Counted from the first letter of the stretch, positions 7,789 through 15,476 are shown. The stretch is DNA of 17,864 nt from Treponema sp. (GCA_017453705.1 JAFTEK010000051.1:1-17864), one strand, 5' to 3'. The notes: generated by a model from the sequence alone, not told the origin. Numbers and translations: made by a program.

Positions 7789-7833
7789 AAAAAATCCCCA
7801 CAACGAGCCTTATCTCGTTTTGGGGATTTTTTT
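7789..7833. terminator. Bidirectional intrinsic terminator between convergent genes
   Basis: Six A (7789-7794), TCCCCA (7795-7800), AACGAG (7802-7807), loop CCTTAT, CTCGTT (7814-7819), TGGGGA (7821-7826), seven T (7827-7833). The stem is 12 bp with one C/T mismatch and is flanked by an A-run and a T-run, so it can end both the plus-strand protease/zinc-ribbon/TPM operon and the minus-strand purB-nnr run, whose last stop is 12 bases beyond. Confidence 0.93.
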
Positions 7834-7844
7834 AGGAATGCCCC

Positions 7845-9377
7845 CTACAGGCTGCCGACAGCCCTAATCAAGTCCTCCGGGCCAAGGCTCCATTCAGACT
7901 TATCACGGCAGGCGGATTTCGCCGCCGCGGAGTGAGCGAGAGAGGCGGTTATGGCAGCCTTGAGAGGCTCATATCCCTGAGCCAAAAGCGCGGCCGCAAG
8001 GCCAGAAAGCACATCCCCGGAGCCAGCTTTGGCAAGAGCCGCTGTTCCGGTCGCATTTATGAATATCTCAACCTTGTCCTGACCCATCGGGCAGGATGCT
8101 ATGACGCTGTTGGCTCCCTTAAGCAGCAGCACGACTCCCGGATATTTCCTACAGAAAGATGACACCAGTTCAAGCCGCATGTCCACGACATCCGAAGGCT
8201 TGGAAAGCTTGACCCCATTCAGGCTGTCCATGTCACACAAGGACAGCAGCGACAGGAACTCCTTTGGATGCGGGGTGAGCAGCAGCCCTTCCGGTCTGTG
8301 GCTCAAAAGACGCAATATGTCCTCGTTGTAGAACACATCTGCGTCCAGCACGGCGGTGACGCTGGGGTTTTGCAGCAGGTAGCTGGTGTAAGCCTGGCTG
8401 TCCAAGCTTCTCCTTCCCAGCCCCATGCCAAGGGCGAGCGTCTTTGTCGCGGCAGGCAAGCTATGGCTGCTCATCAATGAATAAGGCAGGGGGAATGACG
8501 GGAAATCCTCTGCTTCGGATACCAGCGTCACCAGACCTGCCCCAAAGGCAAAGGCCGCCTGTCCTGCCAGTACGGACGCACCGATTTTTTGCCCGGAGCA
8601 TACGGCCACATGCCCGAAAGACCCCTTGTTGACGTTCTGCTTTTTCCTGTAGGGAAGCTCCATGTCCTTTTCTTCCAAAAGGTATGCGTTAGGAACAGCC
8701 TCGCCCAGTCCCGCCCTCTCAAAGTTGTCCCGGCTTATACCCAGCGGGCAGACGCTGACGACACCACACTCGTCCTTCGCCTTGTCGGAAAAGAGGGCTA
8801 TCTTTAACGCCCCCATAGTTATCGTCTCGTCCGCATGGAAAACAGAGCCGCACCTGCCCCACTGATCCAGTCCGGTAGGCAGGTCGCAGGCTATCTTGTA
8901 AGCGTCCGTATTGTTGTTTACGGAGAGAATGACGGCACGGGCCACTGCGGGCAGGCTGCCCCGAAAGCCGGAGCCGTATATGCAGTCAACGATTACCTTG
9001 AGGTCAATGGAGCTTTCTTCCATATAGGCATCCAGCTCCTCAGGGGCTATAATCCGCACCCCTATCTTTTCTGCCCTTGATTTCTGTTCCTTGCACAGGC
9101 TGCTGTTCGCCTCCCCGACGGCACATGCCACGACCGCAAAATCAGAGGACATAAGCTGGCGGGCAACAGCATAGCCGTCCGCCCCATTGTTGCCGCTGCC
9201 CGCAAGCACCAGGACTGCGGGTCTGGCCAGGCATGGACTGGAATCCTGTGACAGACGGCGAAGGACTGCCTGACAAACAGCGGAGGCAGCGTCTTCCATC
9301 ATTATGTCTTCTGTCAGTCCGTATTTCTCACGGACAGCCTGATCGTTCTTTCTCGTGTCAAGGAAGATATTTTGCAT
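7845..9377 (-). CDS. nnr: Bifunctional NAD(P)H-hydrate epimerase / ADP-dependent dehydratase
   Basis: Metabolite-repair enzyme of 510 residues that converts damaged (hydrated) NADH and NADPH back. The N-terminal YjeF_N epimerase domain (about 1-215) shows LAGSGNNGADGYAVARQL at 58-75 and a TGLDQWGR segment. The C-terminal ribokinase-like dehydratase domain (about 225-510) shows NKGSFGHVAVCSG, GMGLGRR, LTPHPKEF, LLLKGANSVI and NATGTAALAKAGSGDVLSG; the last is the nucleotide-binding and catalytic GSGDVL loop. In many relatives the residue before GSGD is Gly (LAxGGSGD); here it is Ala. Length and domain order match the usual fusion. It lies 24 bases after the oxidoreductase gene but has its own perfect TATAAT just upstream and no Shine-Dalgarno, so it may be transcribed separately as a leaderless message. 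Confidence 0.93.
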   Translation of the reverse strand: MQNIFLDTRKNDQAVREKYGLTEDIMMEDAASAVCQAVLRRLSQDSSPCLARPAVLVLAGSGNNGADGYAVARQLMSSDFAVVACAVGEANSSLCKEQKSRAEKIGVRIIAPEELDAYMEESSIDLKVIVDCIYGSGFRGSLPAVARAVILSVNNNTDAYKIACDLPTGLDQWGRCGSVFHADETITMGALKIALFSDKAKDECGVVSVCPLGISRDNFERAGLGEAVPNAYLLEEKDMELPYRKKQNVNKGSFGHVAVCSGQKIGASVLAGQAAFAFGAGLVTLVSEAEDFPSFPLPYSLMSSHSLPAATKTLALGMGLGRRSLDSQAYTSYLLQNPSVTAVLDADVFYNEDILRLLSHRPEGLLLTPHPKEFLSLLSLCDMDSLNGVKLSKPSDVVDMRLELVSSFCRKYPGVVLLLKGANSVIASCPMGQDKVEIFINATGTAALAKAGSGDVLSGLAAALLAQGYEPLKAAITASLAHSAAAKSACRDKSEWSLGPEDLIRAVGSL

Positions 9378-9383
9378 ACTGCC

Positions 9384-9412
9384 ATTATAGCCGCAAGAGA
9401 GCTAGCTGTACA
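9384..9412 (-). promoter_or_regulatory. nnr promoter with consensus TATAAT next to the start codon
   Basis: Reading the minus strand: TGTACA (9412-9407), a 17-nt spacer, TATAAT (9389-9384), then 6 nt (GGCAGT) and the nnr ATG (9377-9375). The -10 is a perfect consensus. The -35 overlaps the last codons of the upstream oxidoreductase gene. A start point 6-7 nt after the -10 would coincide with the ATG, and no ribosome-binding site is present. Confidence 0.6.
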
Positions 9413-10421
9413 GACCTGTTTTTATGTCCTCAAGAATAAGCAGATCCTTTATGCCGGCATCTATGGGAGACTTTAGGCTGCCCCTGCCGTCCAGAAAGTC
9501 CACGGCATTTTGTACCATATTGGAAAAATAGAGGGTCTTCTGCGGAAGAACGGCATCGTTGTCCCGGACAAGCGAGAAGAATCCGGTATAGAGGGGGGAA
9601 TCCTTGCGCCTGTAGACCTTTAGGTAGGAGTTGCCTATACAGACCCTTCCCTCTGTTCCGTTTATCTGAATCTCGAAAGCAAAGTAGCGGGATCTTCCGC
9701 TCATCGTAACCGTAACATCGGGGCAGCGGTCGGTTGACCAGTGGGCTGAAAGCTGCCTTATGCTGCCCTTCTCGTCCTTATACAAGCCCGTAATGACCGG
9801 CTTGCCAAGGCTGGCAGGATCACCCAAAAAGAACATGACCGCATCTATAAGGTGGGTTCCGTCGTGAAACAGGCTGCAAGCCCCTGTGGACTCGCCCCTC
9901 CTGTCATACAGGCATAGGCTGGACGAAAGGGAAGCGTATATGCTCTGCAAGCTGCCTATCTCCCGCATATATTCCCTGGCCTTCTTGTAATCCTCCGCAA
10001 AGCGTCTCTCGTGGTTTATCATCACGGGAACCCCGCACTCCACCGAGGCGTTTTTTATCTCCTGAGCCTCGCGGGTATTGAGCGCAACAGGTTTTTCCAG
10101 TATGACCAGCCTGGGGCGGGCGGCAATGGCGGCAAGGGCTTCTTCCTTGTGGAATTCCTCCGGCACGGCGACCGTGATTATATCGGGGTGTTTTTCCCGA
10201 TACATGTCCACACTGCGCTGATAGCTCTTGGCATCAGGAACGGCCTTGTGCCAGACAGAAAGCCTGCCTATATCGGTGTCACAACCGGCAATCAGGCGTA
10301 TACGCGGGTTGCCAAGGAGAGCCATTGTGTGGCTGGCCGGTTGTTCCCTCTTTGCGTCCAGCCCAAGGCTGTAGCCTATCCTGCCACAGCCGACCAATGC
10401 CGCAGTATAAGTCGTTGCCAC
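9402..10421 (-). CDS. Gfo/Idh/MocA family NAD(P)-dependent oxidoreductase
   Basis: 339 residues, cytoplasmic. The N-terminal Rossmann fold begins at once with ALVGCGRIG (9-16 region), followed by the family Glu-Lys-Pro signature EKP at 109-111 in VILEKPVALN. The C-terminal alpha/beta domain carries FHDGTHLIDAVMFFLG, whose His-x2-Asp is the usual catalytic region. Substrate unknown: members act on sugars, inositols, sugar acids and nucleotide sugars. Start: the frame is open to an ATG at 10523 inside purB, but GTG 10421 fits better, because the Rossmann motif then starts at residue 9, AAGGA at the end of purB lies about 8 nt upstream, and the gap to the purB stop is only 4 nt. Translational coupling to purB is likely. 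Confidence 0.85.
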   Translation of the reverse strand: MATTYTAALVGCGRIGYSLGLDAKREQPASHTMALLGNPRIRLIAGCDTDIGRLSVWHKAVPDAKSYQRSVDMYREKHPDIITVAVPEEFHKEEALAAIAARPRLVILEKPVALNTREAQEIKNASVECGVPVMINHERRFAEDYKKAREYMREIGSLQSIYASLSSSLCLYDRRGESTGACSLFHDGTHLIDAVMFFLGDPASLGKPVITGLYKDEKGSIRQLSAHWSTDRCPDVTVTMSGRSRYFAFEIQINGTEGRVCIGNSYLKVYRRKDSPLYTGFFSLVRDNDAVLPQKTLYFSNMVQNAVDFLDGRGSLKSPIDAGIKDLLILEDIKTGLYS

Positions 10422-10425
10422 TGGA

Positions 10426-11862
10426 TTAGTCCTTGCAAAGTCCTTCCATGAGGGACTGATATTTTCTTGCCAGACGGCGGGATTTGTCCGCGGCAAGCCC
10501 CCTGTAGTTGGCAGGATGCTCAAAGAAAGCCTCCGGGTTGGCGATTCCCAGTTTTTCCAGCTGGGCAGTTATCTTGGCGAAGGCATCAGTGTGGGTCTTG
10601 AGGACTTCAAAGAAGCTTTTCCCTGACTTCTCGGCTTCCAGCGTTATCTTCCTTATAATCTCATGCCCGTCGTTTACCCCTGCTTCTCCCAGCAGGATAT
10701 ACGCAGGCTCCGCCAGCACTCCGCCTTTTACCTTGCCGCCAGCCCCGTCCAGGTTGCGGGACATGGACTCCTTGTCCGCCTGCAAGCCGGAAACGACGGA
10801 AGCCATTCTGTCCACGGCCATAGTAAAGCCCGCCACATAGTCGGCTATGAACCTCTGGCTGGCAGAGTTGGTCAGGTCTCTCTGGTGCTCGGAAATCTGA
10901 TCCATGTAGAAAGTCAGAACACGCGGGCTCATCGCCTTCCAGAGGGATTTGACGTGCTCGCTGTTCCAGGGGTTGCGCTTTTGCGGCATGGTGGAAGAAC
11001 CCACCTGTGTCGAAGAGAAATACTCGAACACCTCGCCTATCTCGCTCCGCTGCAGGTTGCGCAGGTCGTCCGCAAGGTTTGCGATGATGCCGAACGCAAC
11101 GTTGAATTCCAGCAAGAGTCGCAGCAAATACTCAGGCTCCACCAGCTGGTTGGAATACTCGGACGGCTCCAGACCAAGGAAGTGCATATATTCAGCTTCC
11201 AGCTGCTCAGGATCCTTGACTATCATGCTCGGCCCGTTGTAGGAACCGACAGGCCCCGCAAGCTTGCCCTTGAGCTGGCGTGAAAGCTCGTCTATGCGCA
11301 GGATGGACTTACCAAGACGGGACACGAACTCCGCTATTGACCAGCCAAAAGTGATAGGAACGGCGTGCTGTCCGTGGGTACGCCCCACCTGCGGGGTCTC
11401 CGCCTCGCGGTCGGCTATCGCGCAGAGGGATTTCTCAAGCGAGACAAGGGATGGCAGGACTACCTTCTGGGTAACATCACGCATACGGCAGGACAGGGCG
11501 GTGTCCAGTATGTCCACGCTCGTAGCCCCCAGGTGAACCAGCGGGGCAAGGTCAGCCGGAACCTTGGTTTTCATCACATTGACCAAAGCCCTTATGTTGT
11601 GCCTGGTCTTTTCTTCTTCCCGGTAGACTTCCTCCGGGTCTATTGATTCGGCAACCGAGTCCAGCTCCTTCTCCGCAGCGGCAGTAAGCTGCCCCCTGAC
11701 TTTAAGATGGGCTTTTACCAGCGCGGCTTCACATCTGGCACAGCTGGTTATGCTGGCTTGCTCTGAAATATATTTTGAAAGGCTCTTGAATGTCGCGCTC
11801 TCCGAAAGAGAGTACCTGTGGTCTATGGACGAAAGGTTCTCAAAAATGTTGCGTGTTTCCAT
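10426..11862 (-). CDS. purB: Adenylosuccinate lyase
   Basis: Purine-biosynthesis enzyme (fumarase/aspartase superfamily) that releases fumarate from SAICAR and from adenylosuccinate. It has 478 residues. Visible family signatures: HLGATSVDILDTALSCR, VGRTHGQHAVPITFGW with the conserved His, GPVGSYNG, and the superfamily signature GSSTMPQKRNP around residues 288-298, which holds the mobile catalytic Ser loop. The start is ATG 11862 (METRNIFENLS). A longer in-frame reading from 11976 would translate promoter sequence and a GC hairpin and has no conserved residues. There is no Shine-Dalgarno ahead of the ATG; a promoter-like pair ends 6 nt upstream. It is the first gene of the minus-strand run purB - Gfo/Idh - nnr and is divergent from the EF-G-like gene. 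Confidence 0.94.
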   Translation of the reverse strand: METRNIFENLSSIDHRYSLSESATFKSLSKYISEQASITSCARCEAALVKAHLKVRGQLTAAAEKELDSVAESIDPEEVYREEEKTRHNIRALVNVMKTKVPADLAPLVHLGATSVDILDTALSCRMRDVTQKVVLPSLVSLEKSLCAIADREAETPQVGRTHGQHAVPITFGWSIAEFVSRLGKSILRIDELSRQLKGKLAGPVGSYNGPSMIVKDPEQLEAEYMHFLGLEPSEYSNQLVEPEYLLRLLLEFNVAFGIIANLADDLRNLQRSEIGEVFEYFSSTQVGSSTMPQKRNPWNSEHVKSLWKAMSPRVLTFYMDQISEHQRDLTNSASQRFIADYVAGFTMAVDRMASVVSGLQADKESMSRNLDGAGGKVKGGVLAEPAYILLGEAGVNDGHEIIRKITLEAEKSGKSFFEVLKTHTDAFAKITAQLEKLGIANPEAFFEHPANYRGLAADKSRRLARKYQSLMEGLCKD

Positions 11863-11868
11863 TGTTGT

Positions 11869-11897
11869 AGTATCATTCAAAAAGGGAAAAAAATCAA
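11869..11897 (-). promoter_or_regulatory. purB promoter candidate, leaderless geometry
   Basis: Minus strand: TTGATT (11897-11892), a 17-nt T/C-rich spacer, GATACT (11874-11869), then ACAACA and the ATG (11862-11860). Both hexamers match consensus at 4 of 6 positions. The 6-nt gap to the ATG leaves no room for a ribosome-binding site. Confidence 0.5.
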
Positions 11898-11913
11898 CCG
11901 CTTCCCGGCACTG

Positions 11914-11933
11914 CCAGGGGGCAAGCCCCTTGG
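11914..11933. other. GC-rich hairpin between divergent promoters
   Basis: CCAGGGGGC (11914-11922), loop AA, GCCCCTTGG (11925-11933): a 9-bp stem with one G-T wobble and a tight loop. A further CCCCC at 11936-11940 could pair instead with the GGGGG. It lies between the purB promoter and the EF-G-like promoter and belongs to neither gene. Function unknown; an insulating or repeat-derived palindrome is possible. Confidence 0.5.
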
Positions 11934-11963
11934 AACCCCCGGCTTTGGCGAAAACCTTTTTTC

Positions 11964-11993
11964 TTGACAATTCCACACTTCCACATTTATCAT
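11964..11993 (+). promoter_or_regulatory. Promoter and ribosome-binding site of the EF-G-like gene
   Basis: Perfect TTGACA (11964-11969), an 18-nt spacer, TATCAT (11988-11993). Transcription should start near 12000, giving a leader of about 26 nt with GAGGGG (12014-12019) 6 nt before ATG 12026. This is a conventional arrangement, in contrast to purB on the other side. Confidence 0.75.
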
Positions 11994-12025
11994 GGAATTA
12001 CAATAAGAAAAAAGAGGGGTAACAC

Positions 12026-14098
12026 ATGGATTTTTCAAGCAATGACATAAGGAACGTAGCCATCGCAGGACACAGCCAGACAGGAAAGACAACTCTCTTG
12101 GAGCAGCTGCTCCGCACGGCCGGTGTCATAGACAAGGCCGCGACAGTAGAAAGCGGCAAGACCGTATCCAGTTCTTCGCAGGAGGAAGCCCTCCGCAGGA
12201 TTTCCATATACTCATACCTGACCCACCTGGAGAGAAAGGGCAAGCTGGTCAACATCTGGGACACTCCCGGTGCATCCGACTTTACAGGGGAGGTCATCTC
12301 GGCATTCCGCTCCAGCGAGGCCGCCCTTCTCTTGGTGGACTCCCGCAGCGGTGCGCAGGTGGAAACCGTCAAGCTCTGGCGTGACTTGGACAGGAGGAGC
12401 AAGCCCCGCATGGTGTTCCTGAACCGCCCTGACGATGCTCGTGGCAATGTCATGGCGGCGGCGCAGGATTTGCACGACAAGTTCAATGTCGAAATATGCC
12501 AGGTGACTATCCCGATGGGCAGCGGCCCTTCATACAAGGGCGTTATAGACGTGCTGCACGGAAAGGCATATTTCAAGGACGGCGCAGGCGACGGCGAGCC
12601 GCAGGCCGTTCCCTCAGAATACGAGGACGCTTGCAAGACCGCAAGGGGCATCCTGATGGGATCCGCGGCGGAAGGTGATGATGACCTTCTGGTTAAGTTC
12701 ATCGATGAGGGAGAGCTGACCGATGAGGAGATTCTGTCGGGACTCAAGGCTGCATTCGCGGCCAACAAGGTTGTTCCCTGCTTCTGCGGCGACCCCCTGC
12801 ATGGCTCCGGCCTGGTGCCCCTGCTGGACTTCATCGCCGATGTATGTCCTTCCCCCCTGGAAAGCCTGGAGCGGGCTGTGAACAGCGACGGCACTGAGGT
12901 GGCGGTCAAGTTCCAGCCGGAAGGAACTTTTGGCGCGCTGGTTGTAAAGACCGCAGGAGACCAGTTCTCCGGCAAGCTCTCATACCTAAAGATTATATCA
13001 GGCAGCCTGTCCGCTGATAGCAATGCCACAAACCTGAACGGCGGCAAGGCCGAGAAGATAGGCAAGCTCTACAGGACACAGGGCAAGAAACTGGAAGAGA
13101 TAAAGAAGGCCACTGCCGGAGACATCTGCGTTGTCGCCAAGCTGAGCGCGGCAACAGGCGATACCCTCTCTACGGATGCCCAGTCACTGCCATACAAACC
13201 CCTGCGGCGGCCGGAGCCAGTCTACTCGCTGGCAATATCCTGCGCGGAGAAAAAGAACGAGCTCAAGGTAAACGAAGAGCTTGCCAAAGTCTCCGAGAGC
13301 GACCGCACTGTTACTTTCCAGTTCAACCCGGAAACCCGGCAGAACGTCCTGAGCGGAATGGGTGAGCTGCAATTGCAAATTATCATGGATAGAATTCAGG
13401 CCGCCACCGGCATACAGGTACAGACCGCAGTGCCTCGCGTGGCTTATCGGGAAACCGTACAGCGCAAGGAAGTCGCCGAATACACCCACAAGAAACAGAC
13501 AGGTGGTCACGGCCAGTACGCAAAAGTCCAGCTGTCCGTTGAAGCCCTCTCTCGCGGTGAGGGCTACAAGTTCAACAACGCGGTATTCGGCGGGGCGATA
13601 CCCAAGAACTTTATCCCCGGCGTGGAAAAAGGTGTCAGGCAGGCGATGGAAAGCGGAGTCCTCGCCGGCTATCCTGTCGTGGATATCAGCGTCACGGTTC
13701 TGGACGGCAAGCACCATCCCGTGGACTCATCTGACCTGGCCTTCCAGATTGCGGCCAAGACAGCCCTGTCCGAAGCCATGCGCAAGGCAGGCCCCCTCCT
13801 CTTGGAGCCAGTGATGAACTTGTCCGTATGGGCGGAGACCAAGTACATAGGTGACATAATGTCAGACCTGTCCACAAGGCGGGGCCGCATACTGGGTCAG
13901 GAAGCCATAGGTAGCGGAATCGAAGAAATCCGTGCCCAGGTACCACAGTCCGAACTGCTGCGCTATGCAATAGACCTGCGTTCCATCACAAGCTCCACCG
14001 GCTCGTTCGAGACATCGTTTGACCACTACGACCCCGTCTCAGGCAAACTGGCCGACAAGATTGTGGAAGAATCCAAGGCAATGGCAAAGGATGCCTAA
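12026..14098 (+). CDS. Elongation factor G-like translational GTPase (second, divergent EF-G)
   Basis: 690 residues with the EF-G layout: G domain, domain II (about 295-370, GTFGALVVKTAGDQFSGKLS), domain III (FNPETRQNVLSGMGELQLQI), domain IV (about 470-595, KKQTGGHGQYAKVQLSVE and AVFGGAIPKNFIPGVEKG) and domain V (PVMNLSVWAETKYIGDIMSD). In the G domain, G1 is AGHSQTGKTT (14-23). G3 is DTPGASDF (79-86), where canonical EF-G has DTPGHxDF, so the catalytic His is Ala. G4 is NRPD (133-136) instead of NKxD. The switch I region reads RRISIYS rather than RGITI. These changes match the EF-G-like paralogue group rather than the main translocase, though NRPD looks unusual even there. The precise role is unknown; ribosome recycling or a stress-related translocase are possibilities. 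It is probably monocistronic. Confidence 0.87.
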   Translation: MDFSSNDIRNVAIAGHSQTGKTTLLEQLLRTAGVIDKAATVESGKTVSSSSQEEALRRISIYSYLTHLERKGKLVNIWDTPGASDFTGEVISAFRSSEAALLLVDSRSGAQVETVKLWRDLDRRSKPRMVFLNRPDDARGNVMAAAQDLHDKFNVEICQVTIPMGSGPSYKGVIDVLHGKAYFKDGAGDGEPQAVPSEYEDACKTARGILMGSAAEGDDDLLVKFIDEGELTDEEILSGLKAAFAANKVVPCFCGDPLHGSGLVPLLDFIADVCPSPLESLERAVNSDGTEVAVKFQPEGTFGALVVKTAGDQFSGKLSYLKIISGSLSADSNATNLNGGKAEKIGKLYRTQGKKLEEIKKATAGDICVVAKLSAATGDTLSTDAQSLPYKPLRRPEPVYSLAISCAEKKNELKVNEELAKVSESDRTVTFQFNPETRQNVLSGMGELQLQIIMDRIQAATGIQVQTAVPRVAYRETVQRKEVAEYTHKKQTGGHGQYAKVQLSVEALSRGEGYKFNNAVFGGAIPKNFIPGVEKGVRQAMESGVLAGYPVVDISVTVLDGKHHPVDSSDLAFQIAAKTALSEAMRKAGPLLLEPVMNLSVWAETKYIGDIMSDLSTRRGRILGQEAIGSGIEEIRAQVPQSELLRYAIDLRSITSSTGSFETSFDHYDPVSGKLADKIVEESKAMAKDA

Positions 14099-14126
14099 GC
14101 CGTTGTAATATTGCACCTTACGCCCC

Positions 14127-14212
14127 GGCTCTTCTAAGCTGCCCATGCCAGGCTGTTCCAAAAGCCACAGGCATTGCAGGCAACACAATGCCGAGGCTCT
14201 TTAAAGCTGCCC
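14127..14212. repeat. Duplicated 18-mer and small hairpin after the EF-G-like gene
   Basis: GGCTCTTCTAAGCTGCCC (14127-14144) recurs as GGCTCTTTAAAGCTGCCC (14195-14212), with two mismatches and 68 bp between starts. Between them GGCATTG (14170-14176) and CAATGCC (14186-14192) form a 7-bp stem with a 9-nt loop. There is no T-run, so termination is doubtful, although the place is the 127-base gap between two convergent genes. The TCTAAGCTGCCC core resembles unit 4 of the repeats at 3986-4009. Confidence 0.6.
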
Positions 14213-14225
14213 CTTGCCCTTATCC

Positions 14226-15230
14226 CTACTTCTTTTTCTGGGAGCGCAGGCGGGCAGCAGCCTCCACTTCCTTCTCCAGAGCCTTGACTTTCTCCCTGGC
14301 ACGTGAGTCACCGGAGTTCTTGTAAACTTCTTTCATCAGCGAGAGCGCCTCATCGTATTCTTCCATAGCCTCGTAAAGAAGGGCCGCGTTATATCCCGCC
14401 TCGAAAAGCTGGCTGGACCTGTATATCCCAAGATACTTCCTGCGGGAAGAAACCAGCTGGCCGTCAGAAGCCAGCTTTTCGGCCTCCTTCATCTCTTTGT
14501 CCTTGGACTTGAGCAGGGTCAGCCTCATCGTCTCCGTATGGGGAGTGAAATCTTCCATAACGCGAGTTATAAAAGTGTCCAGCTTGGAAGAGAGGACAGC
14601 ATACGTGGAGTCCACCTTGTGCCAGTCCGTGACCTTGCCGGATGTCCCGGAATAGCTGTACTCCTCGCGGGTCAATATGCGGTTGGTCTTAGCTTCCACA
14701 ACCTGATACAATATGGTGATGGATGCCTCGCGCCAATAATAGACCTTCTTCTTGGAGTCCTCTTCTTTCTTGTCAGAATCCTCGTCATCGTGCTGTATCT
14801 TGGACGAGAATTTCAAGAGGCCTCCGGTGATATACATGTCCACAGGAATCTCAGCATTACGCTGCTTGAGCGCGTACTGAACATCCTGGGGATTCACATA
14901 GGTCAGGTTCTCCGAAAGCATCAGCCTGCGCGAGAGCCTGTCGTCCAGCTTGGACAAAAGCTCCTTCTCCTCGTTCTGGCTGGAATATTTCTCCCCCAGC
15001 TCACGGTAGTATTCTTCAAAGCTGTATATGGGCTTGTCTTCGTATGAGGATGTCCCCATCTCATCAGAGCTTCTGAACGGAAGAACTGTCACCGAGCCGT
15101 AGTTTTCCACCTTAAGATTCGGCGGACGCTCCACACTCTGGCTCACAGTGGTGGAACAAGCTAGCAAAGAAAATGTAAAAACTGAAAGAGCCGCCAAAAG
15201 CGAGAGCTCCAGTGCCCTATGTTTTTTCAT
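14226..15230 (-). CDS. Predicted lipoprotein with TPR-like C terminus
   Basis: 334 residues; function not recognised. The N terminus is a clear lipoprotein signal: basic MKKHR, hydrophobic core, and lipobox SLLAC with the acylated Cys at 25. The mature part begins with a linker and NYGSVTVLPF, a beta-strand pattern seen in periplasmic lipoproteins that build outer-membrane complexes (CsgG- or LpoB-like, a loose resemblance only). A charged segment around DDEDSDKKEEDSKKK is probably a disordered insert. VVEAKTNRILTREEYSYSG fits a domain handling a conserved secretory or envelope protein. The last 75 residues (SRRKYLGIYRSSQLFEAGYNAALLYEAMEEYDEALSLM in part) look like a tetratricopeptide repeat pair, ending in a Lys-rich tail. 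GGAGG lies 7 nt before the ATG. It is likely monocistronic, with its own promoter behind the dispersed element. Confidence 0.75.
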   Translation of the reverse strand: MKKHRALELSLLAALSVFTFSLLACSTTVSQSVERPPNLKVENYGSVTVLPFRSSDEMGTSSYEDKPIYSFEEYYRELGEKYSSQNEEKELLSKLDDRLSRRLMLSENLTYVNPQDVQYALKQRNAEIPVDMYITGGLLKFSSKIQHDDEDSDKKEEDSKKKVYYWREASITILYQVVEAKTNRILTREEYSYSGTSGKVTDWHKVDSTYAVLSSKLDTFITRVMEDFTPHTETMRLTLLKSKDKEMKEAEKLASDGQLVSSRRKYLGIYRSSQLFEAGYNAALLYEAMEEYDEALSLMKEVYKNSGDSRAREKVKALEKEVEAAARLRSQKKK

Positions 15231-15255
15231 GCAAAAACCTCCATTCCTGTCTTAG

Positions 15256-15285
15256 ATTGTAACACGAATTCTTAACTTTTGGGAA
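15256..15285 (-). promoter_or_regulatory. Lipoprotein gene promoter abutting the dispersed element
   Basis: Minus strand: TTCCCA (15285-15280), an 18-nt spacer, TACAAT (15261-15256). The start point would be near 15249, giving a leader of about 20 nt that contains GGAGG (15242-15238). The -35 box overlaps the downstream end of the dispersed element (TTTTTCGAGGTT, 15295-15284). Confidence 0.55.
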
Positions 15286-15368
15286 CCTCGAAAAACCTCA
15301 GTTTTGCCTTGGCAACGCCGTGGCTCCGATAGGGAATGCGCTTTGATTTATCCCTAGGGAAACGCTGA
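15284..15368 (-). repeat. Dispersed element, copy B, upstream of the lipoprotein gene
   Basis: Read on the minus strand, the blocks TCAGCGTTT, GATAAAT (15352-15346), CGGAGCCA (15328-15321), AAGGCAAA (15310-15303) and TTTTTCGAGGTT (15295-15284) follow the same order as copy A at 4041-4127, and the length differs by only 2 bp. It ends 53 nt before the lipoprotein start codon. Its far end lies inside the foldback at 15354-15402. Confidence 0.7.
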
Positions 15369-15402
15369 TTAATATAGGAGATATTATTCAGTGTTTCCCT
15401 AG
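15354..15402. repeat. 49-bp near-perfect foldback (possible miniature element)
   Basis: The left arm 15354-15375 (CTAGGGAAACGCTGA at its base) and the right arm 15381-15402 (ending TCAGTGTTTCCCTAG) pair over 22 positions with one T/T mismatch and one G-T wobble. The loop is AGGAG (15376-15380). The outer end also lies in the perfect 10-bp palindrome TCCCTAGGGA (15351-15360). There is no transposase and no open frame inside. The right arm runs into the first of the phased repeats ahead of the ATPase gene. It could be a tiny palindromic mobile element or a cruciform/RNA hairpin. Confidence 0.8.
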
Positions 15403-15476
15403 AAAAGTGTAGCATTTTATCGAAATTATCCCCAGAAAAGTGTCATACTATGCTTGAATTATCCCCAGAAAAGTGT
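15394..15476 (+). repeat. Three direct repeats with exact 33-bp phase upstream of the ATPase
   Basis: TTTCCCTAGAAAAGTGT (15394-15410), TTATCCCCAGAAAAGTGT (15426-15443) and TTATCCCCAGAAAAGTGT (15459-15476). The AGAAAAGTGT core starts at 15401, 15434 and 15467, exactly 33 bp apart, while the roughly 15 bp between copies differ. Copies 2 and 3 are identical. The third copy fills the spacer of the ATPase promoter. Helical phasing (three turns) suggests a protein-binding array; duplication of a promoter segment is the simpler alternative. Confidence 0.8.

Noticed and set aside
10422..10523. N-terminal extension of the Gfo/Idh gene to ATG 10523
   Set aside because: It would overlap purB by 98 bases, and the conserved Rossmann fold starts just after GTG 10421, which has a ribosome-binding site.
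11863..11976. N-terminal extension of purB to ATG 11976
   Set aside because: The extra 38 codons run through the hairpin and promoter-like sequence and are not like any adenylosuccinate lyase N terminus.
11998..13065. Long minus-strand open frame of 355 codons opposite the EF-G-like gene
   Set aside because: It is Ser/Arg-rich and has no domain-like pattern; it covers the promoter and G domain of a clearly conserved gene on the other strand. It is a shadow of codon bias.
15376..15402. AGGAG loop of the foldback as ribosome-binding site for GTG 15391
   Set aside because: The frame from GTG 15391 meets TAG after two further codons.
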